Assembly: GCA_021399435.1 (NCBI GenBank)
Contig: JAJTUP010000018.1
Location: 186,001 to 250,000 of the forward strand
Source: Diaporthe sp. PMI_573
Taxonomy: Eukaryota > Ascomycota > Sordariomycetes > Diaporthales > Diaporthaceae
Direction: 5' to 3'
DNA length: 64,000 nt
The notes beneath the pieces are model-generated. The model made no database searches and was not told where the DNA came from. It saw only the letters and a program-made list of their open reading frames with translations. Below, piece after piece: positions 1-10,697 of this stretch; position 1 is the stretch's first letter; every line of letters begins with the position of its first letter. A program made the position numbers and the translations under genes.

Positions 1-1
1 G

Positions 2-598
2 ATCGAAGTCAGCGGGACGGTAGAGTTGCCAGTCATCCCCGATGGCTTCACCGTCGCCGTGGTGGCCAACCTGGCCTGGGCCCTGCTCCTGCACACCGCC
101 ACCGGGCACGACGATATCGTCTACGTCACGCTGGCCGCGGGCCGCAGCACCCCCGTCCGCGGCATCGAGAGCGTCGTGGGGCCGTGCGTCACCCTCGTCC
201 CCGTACGGGTGGGCTTCTCCAAGCTGTGGGCGGCTTCGGAAATGGCCACGTGTGTGCAGGAGCAGTTCCTGGCCCTCGACCAGGGCGATACCGTGGGCAT
301 CGACCAAATCCGCGAGCAATGCACGGACTGGCCTGCTAACCTAGCGTTCGACTCCGTCTTCTTCCACCAAGGCGTGAGCGACAGCCCGGAGCATCTCCTC
401 ACTGGGGCGCCAGTCAAGGCGCAGCTGCACCTGAACCCGGCGGTCGCCATTCATAGGACGACTGTGACGACCAAACACCTGGACGACGGCCTTGAAGTTA
501 AAGTCCAGACTTCCAGTAGTTTGATGACTGATAGAGACGCTTCTGCGTTGGTTGATGCCTTTTCTGCTGCTTTTTCTGTTGTCTGCAGCAAATTGTAG
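2..598 (+). CDS. NRPS C-terminal condensation domain (5' partial)
   Basis: The frame is open from the window edge to a TAG at 596-598, so this is the 3' end of a larger gene whose body lies to the left. The roughly 198 visible residues match the second half of a fungal NRPS condensation domain: a hydrophobic LAWALLL helix, the TGHDDIVYVTLAAGR block, the VVGPCVTLVPVRV strand, then a domain-end region with FDSVFFHQ. The HHxxxDG catalytic motif would lie off the window. The protein stops directly after the domain, with no thiolation or thioesterase domain, so it would be a terminal C (CT-like) domain if the gene is intact. In such enzymes the terminal C domain releases or cyclises the peptide; that role is inferred. 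GC-rich, unlike the AT-rich DNA just downstream. Confidence 0.8.
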   Translation: MEVSGTVELPVIPDGFTVAVVANLAWALLLHTATGHDDIVYVTLAAGRSTPVRGIESVVGPCVTLVPVRVGFSKLWAASEMATCVQEQFLALDQGDTVGIDQIREQCTDWPANLAFDSVFFHQGVSDSPEHLLTGAPVKAQLHLNPAVAIHRTTVTTKHLDDGLEVKVQTSSSLMTDRDASALVDAFSAAFSVVCSKL

Positions 599-1205
599 AC
601 TACTTCTTCCGTGGATATGGAATTCCCAACAGCTGCTGCAAATAGAGCTTCCTACGACGACAGGGCTGACCTCACCAACTTGAACCTCGGACCTAACGGG
701 CCCGCTTCGTGCGAAACATCGTTCTCTCTGCTTGTTTACCCGTCGTACCTACGGAACTTCAGCCAACGGCGACTTTGACTTGAGCAACATCTTGATCTTT
801 GACTCGGCCCGGAGGCTTCGGTCGTTTAGTTTATCTTGTTTATATAGTTTATCTCGTATATAGAATTTACAATCTATTCTCATGTGCACACTTGATTTCC
901 CTCGCTTCAAATATAAGAGTTGCGCTCATAAATTGTACTACGCCATTTGTTGTGCCATGTTGGAGCCATTGATGAGGAACAAAGACGAAGGGGCTTTCTA
1001 GTACTATCCCGACCTGTCACCTCAAAATACAGTTCACCAGTGTCGCCAGTGCCCATCATGCGCAGCTACTACAATATCGTGGCAGTGCTACCAGTACTCT
1101 GCACATCACTCTTTGGTCTAGTGGCGTTGTTGTCTGGCGTAGACTTGAAGTATCAAGTGATCTTTAATTCGCTAAGAATGAGAGGTATTATGGTACAAGC
1201 GACGT
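599..1205. other. Intergenic between two convergent NRPS-type genes
   Basis: About 600 bases between the two stop codons. An AT-rich stretch (about 830-920) probably holds 3' ends. A 93-residue plus-strand ORF at 947-1228 has no recognisable features and overlaps the end of the minus-strand gene, so I do not call it. Confidence 0.5.
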
Positions 1206-2633
1206 TCATGAAAGGTTGGCGAGCTTAGCAAGTGTCGCTGATTTAGGAATCATGGACAGGATCTGGGAGAGCGAAGAAGCTACCGCAGTAATGCTCTCCG
1301 TCGAAATGGTCTGAGGTGAGTAATGCAGGCTGATCTCGACTTTATCAGAGCGCTCAAGCGATGCGGTAATATCGAACTAGATAACGTGTCAGCCTCCGTT
1401 ATATGATTTTCCGCTAGAAGCCTTCGAACGTACCTCGGAGTAAGACTTCCTTCCTACCAGGCTCAGTGAAACAGTGTCGTTCCCAATTACATCCAGATGC
1501 AGTGGTCGGAACATGACGGCAGTATTGAACAGCCGACAGCGGTTCATCTGAAGAGAGTCGTAGATATTTCCGAGCGACGTCGTCTGGTGCTCCGCGCTCT
1601 CCAGGAATTGCCCCTGCATCGCCCGCACGAGCCCGGAAACGGACCGCGAATTACTACTGCCGATTTGCGCGCGGCAGACCAGCGTGTTAATGAAGGGGCC
1701 CATGGTATCCTCGACCTGCCGGATCGGCAAATCTCTGCCAGCCGTGACGTATCCGAAGCAGACGTCATCCATGCCCGTGTACCTCCGGAGAACCAGCGCC
1801 CAGGCCGCCTGGACAAGGTTGAAGAGCGTGACGTTGTGCTTGAGACAAAAGGCGTGAAGAAGTGACGACCGCAGATTCGGCACCGGAACTGCCAGCTGCA
1901 GGTTGTCTTCCGCTTCACTACCAAGCGGGGTCTGCGTCGTTGGGAACAGACACGGCTGGGCCCCGGACAGCAGTTGAGTCCAGTACCGCAGGTGCGCGTC
2001 TTGGTCCTCGTCCTGGAGGAAGGCGATGTACTCACTGTACCGCGGGGGCGGCATCGATGACAGCTCACCTACGTACGCGCTGGCTAGGTCGCGCATCATG
2101 ATGGCCACGGATATGCCATCTGTGAGGGTGTGGTCGATCTCCACCCGGCAGAGTACGCTCCCTTCCCCCCCCGGGGCCAGAGTGAGACGGTGAGCGGGCT
2201 GATGCTCGGAGAACTCGAGCACCCCGGGGCACTCGTCGAGCGACTCTGCTTGTTGGATGTCTGCCGCCCACTGCGAGAGCACTATCTGATCGGAGAAACG
2301 ACCGTACTCCACGCTCTCTACGAGTATGGTCCTTAGAACGGGGTGCCGATCGACGACTCGCTGCCAGGAACGGCGGACGAGGCTCGGGTCGACGGCGTCA
2401 TTGTCGCGAACCGGGTCGATGGAGATAGTGGCGACGACATTGTAGTCCGGGGCCGAGGGGTCCATTTTGCTCAGCTGGATGCCCTCCTGTATAGGGGCGC
2501 ATGGACATATTTCCTCCACATCGGAAATCTCAACGATACCCGCTTCTTCCAACTTATCATCGAGATAGTCTTGCAATTCGTCTTCTTCCATCCGTAGAAG
2601 GTAGAACCTTTTCTGGGTAATCAACGGAGCCAT
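1206..2633 (-). CDS. Stand-alone NRPS condensation-domain protein
   Basis: Two exons, 2633-1434 and 1376-1206, joined in phase 0 across a 57-base intron (donor GTACGT, acceptor CTAG), give 456 residues. After a short acidic leader comes the canonical C-domain start CPCAPIQEGIQLS, then the catalytic motif as IDHTLTDG (HHxxxDG with the first His replaced by Asp), then the floor and latch helices, TGMDDVCFGYVTAGR and MGPFINTLVCR. The second exon supplies the end of the domain (FDIT..EISLHYS). Length equals one C domain. The protein stops at ANLS, where a multimodular NRPS would enter an adenylation domain. No A or T domain is visible on either side. It may act in trans on a carrier-bound substrate or be a fragment of a lost synthetase; the preserved intron and frame argue against random decay. 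A TTG at 2678 lies in frame upstream; 2633 is the first useful ATG. Confidence 0.75.
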
Positions 2634-2679
2634 GGCTCTTCTCGAGGCGTAGATGCGAGTGACGCGCAACGAATGCAAA

Positions 2680-3985
2680 GATCGATTGTTTCATAGGAGA
2701 CAGAAATAAATCTCATCATCTGGTGATATGATGAACCCACACTTTACACGAGGACAGCGGGGATGACTCTCGATGAGCAATACTTCATAGTATACGGAGT
2801 ATGGGGACTTGTTTGGCCCGTAATGGGGCGATTAAAACCATGTGGTGCCATTTAGGATAGCAAGCATCGTCACTCTGATATTGCCGACTGTCCGGAATTA
2901 TCGGTAAAACAGACATTACTCGCAGTTCTGACATTGCTTGCATGAGTAATGCTGGACACGAAGCCATTGTCTCCACAACTTTGAAAATGCCGATGTCCCT
3001 GGTTGCGGATAATTACTCCACATTTCTTCAAGCCAGTGTATCACTTTCCGCACCAAACCATTCACACACACGGGCTTTTTTGACACCCCATGGTGCAGCA
3101 GTGGGAGGGTGGCTGATTAGATGAGATTAGATAAGGCCCTACAGCCAACACCAATTGCAGGCGTACTGCGGCCACAGCTGAGATTCCTTCCTTGTACAAG
3201 ACAAGAAATACACACAATGACACCCACCGTACGCTTTACCAGAGGCGGAGGGCAATGGCAAAGAGGCCAAGCTGTGGTCAAGGTCGAGGATGACAATAAC
3301 TATGCGACTCAATTGCACTGCACTGGCGAGATTGCTAAACATGTCACTCTGTGGTAAAGGCAGAGGGCATTGTACCTGCATTGTATCCAATACCCTATCA
3401 ACGCGGAAGTACAAACTTCGCGTTCAATCCTATTCCAAGGTAGACAAGTACATGTGCGCTGTCTTGAGCAAACGCTACGGCAGATAGACTGTCAGGGTAA
3501 ATCAGAGGCTATGGATATCAATTTGGTAAATACGCAATTTGCACAGCATAGAGAAGGTCACTATATCAGCCACAGAGACCGCCTTTTACCGAAGAAATAG
3601 AAACGCGGTCAAGTAAATGTCTGACCTGATCGTTCTGCACAGATACGTTCGTGGTGGGAGAAGGCTATTCTTGCTATGGGCCGTAAGATACAAGAACGGC
3701 AAGTGTAACCAACAACCCGAGAAGGAATATATCTCAATCTATATATACTTTGAAACTTCTATTTATATACTTGCAACTAGAGAGCCACCGTAATAGCTCT
3801 GTCATCACCAAATTAAACCCTTATCACCGTTTACAACCCTTAGGCTCAGTCAAGAGCCACTTAAAACTTTGAGATATTACAGGCATGGCAATGCTTCTTG
3901 TAGGACTTAGCAGCAAAAGTAGCGGCACTTTACATAACAAATGTTAGCAGAAAACTCGCACTTAATATAGAAAACTCTCAGAGTA
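2680..3985. other. Gene-free stretch, AT-rich at its right end
   Basis: Upstream region of the condensation-domain gene followed by unassigned DNA. Only short ORFs under 95 residues occur, with no domain, signal peptide or convincing splice pattern. Composition becomes strongly AT-rich from about 3720 (tracts such as CTATATATA). Confidence 0.5.
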
Positions 3986-3997
3986 CTTACACAAAAG

Positions 3998-4192
3998 CTA
4001 AGCTTGTTTGGGCGGTGGTAGCTAAATTAGTCGCGGCTATAGCAGAAGACATCTAGGCCGTAACACTAGAAGTAGCGGCCTAACTAGTCGGGGTGGTTTA
4101 AGCAGCCAACAAGGTTGCTACAGTTATGCTAGAAGCTCTAGCGCGTACAGTCCGACTAGATGATGACGCAGCCATGCGAGAAACTTGACGTG
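3998..4192 (+). pseudogene. RIP-like decayed ORF remnant
   Basis: One frame reads as an Ala/Val/Leu-rich polypeptide (VVAKLVAAIAEDI, then LEVAA, then AANKVATVMLEALART) interrupted by TAG, TAA and TAA. Each stop is one C-to-T change from a glutamine codon (CAG or CAA), which is the CpA-to-TpA signature of RIP. It abuts an AT-rich block to its left. The family is not recognisable; a transposable-element ORF is a reasonable guess because RIP targets repeats. Confidence 0.45.
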
Positions 4193-6353
4193 CGCTCTCG
4201 CTTCTGGAATGGTGTTATCAGGATACCATCTTCGTTACGGACACAGAAGAGCGCGAGGCCGAGGCGGGGATGCGGGCGGACGATGACACTCTCGTTGGCC
4301 CAGACTCTCCGCAACGCAGGAGAGACATCCCGACATATCTCCCAAAAGAGCTGGCGGATCGCCCGCGCGCCCTCCCCCGATGGGACATCCGACGGAAGTG
4401 GAAGGCCTGACCAGCGAGGAGGCCGAATCTGACGTGGCGGACCTTAGGCTGCGGGCAACGCCACGGTATCTCCAGGCGCTGAGGACAGCGGGGATAGCAT
4501 CAAGTCTCTTGGAGTCACCCCAAAACTAATCAGCAGGCCGGGCTGTAGGCGTGGCTTATTGCACAGCTCCAAGGTGAAGAACACTCGGTCCTACCAGCCT
4601 GGATATACCACTAGGAAGCCCGCATTGATCGAGACAACTATCGAGACCAGAGAGATGACCCGCTCGCTCTTCACACAGAACCTGTCCAGGCTGGGAAACT
4701 GACGCGGTCTGTCGGAACTACCAGCGATCGCGTTCATGTTTGTAGACAGCAGACCTAGATCGGCTAACTCAGAGGCCGCAGGCTGCAGACGTCGCCCATT
4801 TCAGGTCAAAGCTCGGGTAGCTCCCATCGTTTATAGCCTGCGATGAGGCGAACAAGGAGCTTATCCGTCTCGTCGAGTAGGAAGGTGATGGCCCTAGGGC
4901 ACGGGAGATGATGGAGCAGGCGTTTGAGCGGCAGGTCCTATTCCTCAGCGAGACCACAGACAGCGCAAGCTTCTTCAACCACTGGCCCGAGGTCCGTTCT
5001 CTCGAAACCCTCTGGACGCGCGTGGTCATTCAAGGACACCGGGATCCAGTCACCCGTCGAGACATTATCGACTATTAGCGAAGTAAAGGGGGACGGTATC
5101 CTCATCAATCAGGACACAGCCCGCTGCCTGATGTTGAAGGAGCGGCAAGTGCAAGCATTGCTTCTTCCTGGAGCGGAGATTAAGGTCCTCGCTGAATGGT
5201 ATCCTCATGTGAGACATCCTCCTGTGGGGCAGTATGAGAACTTCTGTCAGGACGAGGCCTACGCTGCTGACCTCTGCGAACTCAGAACATTGCTCGTTCT
5301 TCACAGCACGCCCTACCAGATGCCATCTGCCTGAAGTATGAGAGCTTGTACAAACTCTTCGGCGATGTGAAACAGCCGCGCGTTGGCCGTTCAGTAACAC
5401 CTCTCCCAAGGGTCGTTCCAAATTCTGCCACCGTTCCCGGCCCTGTGTTCGCCCCGGCGTCCGTACCTGCCGCTGTCACTGCCCCCACCGAAACGACCTC
5501 TCCACAGCATAACAGACCGCAGAGCAGACCCATCCTACAGACGCCGACCGGCCCTGGCATAGGATCCTCTGTACCACCAAAAGCTCATCGCTATGCAGGG
5601 AAGTCCTACAACCCGGCAAAGCGTCCTGGGAGCCCGCAGTCAGGTAGGCCGTGCCCGAAGGTCCTCAGGCCTGGGGCTTCATGACGAAGGGAGAGCTCGG
5701 AGAAGAGCTGCACGAGTTTAATGGGGCCATCAATCATGAAATAGGACAGCGGCCTGACATCCTGACTACATCATTGCATATTGCCAAAGCAGGGCTGAGA
5801 GAATAGCTTACCACGCCTGCAGGGGGCATCACCAAAGGGCTAGATGGTATATCAACAAACAACAGCAAGCTGATGTGCATCTTCAATTCTGCTCTCGGCG
5901 GGGATGGCATGCCGGACAGTCTCCAGAAAATCGCTGCCAGATTGAAAGAAAGAGAGGCCGCGACGCTCGATGCATGGCGAAAGCAAAGTATCGACCTGCA
6001 TGGGTTGCCAAGGGCGTTCGACCGGCATAGAGTGATCCCCGGAGAGCTGGCAAGAACCGGAGAGCAGCACGGCCACATTGCTCAGGTCCTTGCAAATTAA
6101 TGTCAAGAGCCAGAAGGAAAACATTATCGCCGAACGAAGCCTCCCCAGTGTCATACGGGATTCCCTCGGCCAGAAAAGCAGTACCTTTCTCCAGGCTTTG
6201 GAGGACTTCAAGGTCCAGGTTCAGGTGGGACCAAAAGGCCCACGAATCCGCCCTTCTCCGGACCCCCTCGTGGTATATTGATATCCTCGACGAACATGAC
6301 GGCAGCTATGACACTAGCGTGGGAGAAGGCGAGAGGTCCCTACTTTCTGTCTA
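4193..6353 (+). pseudogene. Decayed coding region, family unknown
   Basis: Overlapping plus-strand frames hold partial, protein-like stretches broken by stops and apparent frameshifts: an acidic piece near 4250-4430, a LIRLVE..REMMEQAFERQV piece near 4850-5080, a basic Pro/Ser-rich piece at 5346-5684, and a helical piece at 5873-6100 (LQKIAARLKEREAATLDAWRKQ). No single frame links them and no clean splice pattern was found. It is GC-moderate, unlike the AT-rich remnant before it. It may be the rest of the same dead element or a separate old gene. I do not recognise a domain. Confidence 0.3.
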
Positions 6354-6484
6354 GGCACATTCCCCATCATGATCTCGATCACATAATTTATGTAATTCGT
6401 ACTACGTGTACCTAGGTATGGATGAGGATGGTTGAGGAAACCTTTTTCAGGTGTTCAGAGTTCTAAAAACCACACGCAGTTGGC

Positions 6485-6726
6485 ATGGCACGCACTATCC
6501 AGGTGGATAAGTGTACTTCAAATGTCCCCGGCAGGCTTGTCCTTCTTATTGACGAACCCGTTGGCAGAACTGGTGTGGTGACTTTCGGTAAGTATGTGCC
6601 AACGTGCAGCTGCAGTCTACACGGATGAGATCAGTGATCGCAGGGTCTCCTCTTCAACTTTCAGGTGGTGTTGTCAGCAGCGACAGGGTATGGAAAATTG
6701 AAGGAGTGCTGTGGAAGTATCGTTAG
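6485..6726 (+). CDS. Possible tiny two-exon ORF, hypothetical
   Basis: ATG at 6485 opens 34 codons to a GTAAGT donor at 6588; a TTTCAG acceptor at 6661-6664 restores the frame for 20 further codons to a TAG at 6724-6726. The product would be about 54 residues with no signal peptide or known domain. The good splice signals and matching phase (1) are the only support. It could equally be a fragment of a decayed gene. Confidence 0.2.
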
Positions 6727-7971
6727 TGATCAGTGTGGTTGGTGCGACTATCCCTTCCGAAGGTTGTCGCCAAGTAACCCCTTCACGCCATGGCGCACGG
6801 CTGCTGGTGGTTATTGATTGCTGCCATCGTCGTTGTGAGTGGGCAAGCAGCACTAAGGACAATATTGATGCTTTTCTGGCTCCACTGGCATTATTTCAAA
6901 TTTTGGCCCTTCGACTCGTGCAGTAGTTGAATAAAAGGTATAAGTCTTTTGACTGGTCACCAGATGGCGCCGTGATGGAAGATATAAAGGGAGCATTGGA
7001 ACATTTCAACCGTGGCAGGCACACTGATACGACAGTGACAAGCAGCGATATGACATAGGAACTGAGCCAAGAGGGAAGGAATTACCCAGCTGAAATGATT
7101 ACTTGCCGAGGGAAGCTTCTCATGCAAAGTTGAAGTGATCGGGCAGAACTAAGGCACCTGTTCGGAGGGGTGGTGCAGTGGGCGGATGGGGTCATGTGCA
7201 GGTAGCCTGGTATTATCTTTCGCTGTCCAGTAGATGTTTCCTGAAGATATGCACTCCTCACAAACAGATGTATTCGTTCATGAATGCGAGTAGGCTGCCA
7301 CTGTAAACTGAGGTCGTCTTCCGCCATTGTTGATCTATGTACAGCAGATTCGAGCAACGCAGTGCTGCTGCCAGGGCAAGAACGCCTAGGAAATCCGTCC
7401 ATTTCGCCGTCACCTTCCCCCCTGAGAACTGAAGCACCCAATCCTGGGGCAGTACCCCGCTCATGCTGCTCTTGAGATACTCGACTCTAAGAAGTTGGTC
7501 ACCATTTTTACCATGCAATCTGACGGCATAACATTTGGCCCAAATTACCCTTCGCCTGCAATCCATGTTCTGATCGACCCCTCCTACATGACAGCTTCTG
7601 CCTTGCCCGGGGTAAGCGTTGTGAAACTCCTGAAGGCTTGAGCCTTGGGGTACAGTACTTACTGGTTTGCCCGCAATGGTGACGTTTGGCCGGATCTTTG
7701 CGGTCTATTGCTGTCTGGACTTTTGCGGGTTCTTGAGCTTGCGAGGCAACGGGGCACGGATGACGACGCAAGGGATTTTCACTCTGCGAGATAGCCACCT
7801 GTAGACAGGCCGGCCGGATGTAATCGTTCTTGAGAGAGCAACGAGGGGTCTCTCTCAATGCGGGGCGACCTTGTTCATCACGCGCGGGACGTCCTTACAA
7901 ACAGCGGTGGTCAGACAGCGGGCGCTTGAGGTTTTCTCTAGTCGATTGTCCAGGAGCTGCAGATGATCTGG
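6727..7971. other. No confident gene; two minus-strand open frames
   Basis: Minus-strand frames at 7566-7258 and 7858-7508 are open for about 100 codons each and lie just downstream of the minus-strand gene ending at 7972. A GTAAGT donor lies inside the second, near 7660. They could be further exons or pieces of an old gene, but I could not join them in frame to each other or to the neighbour. Confidence 0.3.
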
Positions 7972-9078
7972 TCATCTAGGGAGCATAATACTGACCAGGC
8001 CTCCTTCCAAGTCATCCTTCAAGTGATCGAGACATTCCTGCATGACGATTTCCTTGAACTCCTCCATCTTGCCCGGCAGACTTCCCTCCAAAGCGTCCTC
8101 TACTTCTTCTTGGACAAGCTGTTTGGTCACCTCTACCCACTCGCTCGGCTTCTTGTCCCAAATTACAGCCATCTCCTCGTTGACGCGCTTATCGACCCGC
8201 GCAATAACCTGATTAGGCATCCTGGCTACTTGAGCACTTATGCGATCCAGTATCTTTGCCATCTGGGCTTGCTGTAATAAGAAGAATGTGTCCATCTGTG
8301 CCTTTTGCTCGGTGAGAAGTTTAGTGTAGACATTGTCGGCATTGGGTGATATCGTAGTGCTTGCTCCCGCGGTGACCCGCTGCCGCTTGTTGGAAGGTTG
8401 TCGTGCGAAGAGGGAAGGGGAGGGTGGTCGCTTTTCTGCGTAAGAGGGAGGGTCTGCGGGGTCGCGGGTATGGCTGGGTCTGTTGGCAGTCAGACCTGTG
8501 GATTTGACTCCGGATCCTGCAAAGCAAGCGAGATCCTCGATAATCATAGCTTCACGGCCCTCGTAGAAGTCGCGGAGGGTATTGTGCCTGGGGTGCTGCT
8601 TGATAGTGCCGTTGCAGAATGCTTCGTAGAGCTGCTGGATCTTTTCCTGATCTGGAACTAGACGCCGCTCCATGTAAATAGTAAAGACAGTCTGCTTGGC
8701 AAGCAAGATTAGGGAATTGAGCATCTGGGGATTATGCCCATCTCGTAAAGGCAGAGGAAAATCTGAAGGAGCTACCATAGATGTAGGTTTGCTGAGCACC
8801 AGGCGGAGGCATGTTGTTAGGCCGTGTAGAACAGCAGAGACACCGCCCTGAAGGCAGTGTACCGGGTCCTCGAGCAGTAATACGACATTGCTTGGGTGGA
8901 TCCAGAGATAAAGGTAGTTGCCGCCCCGTTGTACTGTTCCTTCCCTGAAATCAAGCCGGACCCGTATCTTGAAGATTATAGTCTGTTTTTCTTCATTAAC
9001 GTGGAGGTGGAGCTGGAGAGACAGACCATCCGGCCCCGCCAGATAGAGGAACGACCGAGGCGTGGACGACGTGTCAGT
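7972..9078 (-). CDS. Hypothetical fungal protein, 5' exon unresolved
   Basis: The minus frame is open without a stop from 9078 to the stop at 7972, about 368 codons, much longer than the part after its first ATG at about 8757. The extra N-terminal part reads as a coherent protein (SFLYLAGPDGLSLQLHLHV, then GGNYLYLWIHPSNVVLLLED). An acceptor-like TAG lies immediately upstream at 9081-9079 and a GTAAGC donor at 9149, implying an intron of about 71 bases and a first exon I cannot define. The middle carries a Pro/Ser-rich linker with a basic NKRQR patch (possible nuclear localisation). The C-terminal third is Gln/Glu/Lys-rich and helical, likely a coiled coil (QKAQMDTFFLLQQAQMAKILDRI). No known domain is recognised. 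Function unknown. Confidence 0.5.
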   Translation of the reverse strand, partial: TDTSSTPRSFLYLAGPDGLSLQLHLHVNEEKQTIIFKIRVRLDFREGTVQRGGNYLYLWIHPSNVVLLLEDPVHCLQGGVSAVLHGLTTCLRLVLSKPTSMVAPSDFPLPLRDGHNPQMLNSLILLAKQTVFTIYMERRLVPDQEKIQQLYEAFCNGTIKQHPRHNTLRDFYEGREAMIIEDLACFAGSGVKSTGLTANRPSHTRDPADPPSYAEKRPPSPSLFARQPSNKRQRVTAGASTTISPNADNVYTKLLTEQKAQMDTFFLLQQAQMAKILDRISAQVARMPNQVIARVDKRVNEEMAVIWDKKPSEWVEVTKQLVQEEVEDALEGSLPGKMEEFKEIVMQECLDHLKDDLEGGLVSIMLPR

Positions 9079-9149
9079 CTACTCAACCACAGCGGGAATA
9101 TTGTGGATGCGGACTGCCATAACTGGCGAGGACGAATAGTGTGGCTTAC

Positions 9150-10697
9150 AGAGCTAAGGGTGTTCCTAGGAAGGAGCCGCAGTCAGTCGATCTGATCACA
9201 CCTAAAAGGGGCCGAGGATATTTGCTATGCGATAGCGCGCGGAAATAGTAACCCCTGGTATCAGGATGCCCACCCGCCCAGGCTTTGTATGGTGTTCAAG
9301 GCAGCCTTGGCCCTGGAGCCGGTCGGTAATGTAATCGGTCGGTAATGTAATCGGTATGGCGAGAGGCAAGGTCTCCGAGCGTGACGGTAACAGCCCGAGG
9401 GACGCAGCTTTAGCAACCCAATACCCAGGGGTGGAGACCTGTTAAGGAAATAGCCGCAGGGGTACGAGGCATTCCTGATCGTGTGCGCCAGGAGGACACC
9501 AGTGCAGTACGAGGTGGTCCTGTGCCCAAGATTCAAGAAAACCAGCACCCCATCTGGCCGAGTCCCAGGTTCTCCAGCCGCCTGTAGCTTGGCATTGGGA
9601 GCAGACGACGAGCGTCCTCTCGGTTGCATCTGCGAGGTGCAATGCAGTTGCCGCGCGTGGTGTTGTGTTGTGTTGCGTTGCTCTGTCTGGAGCAAAAAGA
9701 AAGGAGGGGCAAAGGAGAAGGGTTACGTTCGGCGCGCTAACACGCAAGTGAAATCTGGCTGCATGAAAGTGAAATGCAACAGACTAAGCCTCGACATCCG
9801 ACCTCCTGAGCCCCGATCCCAACGCCCCTCCCCAGCCCCATTATTACCAACCACGAAGCCGATCAATGTTACCAAGATACGAGCATTTGTTAACTGCAAG
9901 CCGCATCTCAGCCCCGAGGACATCCTTTCTATCGCGCATGACACCCCGTTATTGTTGCCATCATTGGTCGGAGGGGGTGAAGCTGGGATCTTCAGCTCGA
10001 GCTCTGCCTACAAGAATCTCGGCCGCCTGGTCTTGGTCTCTTGCTGGCTAAGACGCTCTCTGCCTCCATTTCACCCTTGCACGACCTCCACAGCTTATCG
10101 CCCCTACAAGTCAGACCACCATGAACAGGGATGGCCTTGGAGCAGGTCTGGCAGGTCAGACAGACGCAGAGGTATTAGCAGCATGGCGGTCACTTGTCCC
10201 GCCGACCAACCTGTGCCGTCTCTCGCATGTGCTGCCTCGGTACTGACCTTAATTGCTCTCTGGCGGCTTCTTTGGGGATGCTATTCAACAACTCACTGCC
10301 TGTCACTTTTGTTAACGCCGGGCACATGTAGATACGACGCCGGTACCTTGCTTCTCACATGGCTGCCAGTTCCGACCAGGACTCGACTGGTAATTCTTTA
10401 TCGTGCCGCATTTGTCAGAGAACCTGTTCTGAACCTGGATGCTCTGCTTCCTCATCAGTCGTAGGTAACTTTAGGATCAGTGGTCCGAACAGGGAGCCGT
10501 GGCATGGTACTTGCCCCATTGTCCGTCACAAATAAGTTAATCGGCCCCTGCTTGTTCAGGTCGGTCAGGTCCTTCCAGAGCCTCGTCTGGTATTATATCC
10601 AGTAAAGCACCAAAAGGCTCGCACAGTAGAGGGGCGCATTCTCTTTTGCTATAGATCTTGATCTCGACACCCGGCGCCCACAGCAGACACGCAGGTT
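9150..10697. other. Intergenic, no supported gene
   Basis: A 327-codon plus-strand frame at 9481-10464 spans much of this stretch, but it is Cys/Ser/Arg-rich without domain character and I reject it. A 58-codon ORF at 10359-10535 with several cysteines is too short to support alone. Confidence 0.4.
9321..9352. repeat. Two-copy tandem repeat, 16-bp unit
   Basis: The unit CGGTCGGTAATGTAAT occurs twice in direct succession and is followed by a partial third copy (CGGTA). Short local duplication of no evident function. Confidence 0.7.

Noticed and set aside
9481..10464. 327-codon plus-strand ORF
   Set aside because: Low-complexity Cys/Ser/Arg/Pro composition, no domain, signal peptide or conserved block; probably chance openness in GC-rich DNA.
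10351..10535. 58-codon cysteine-containing ORF (ATG 10359)
   Set aside because: No signal peptide and no splice context; cysteine content alone is not enough.
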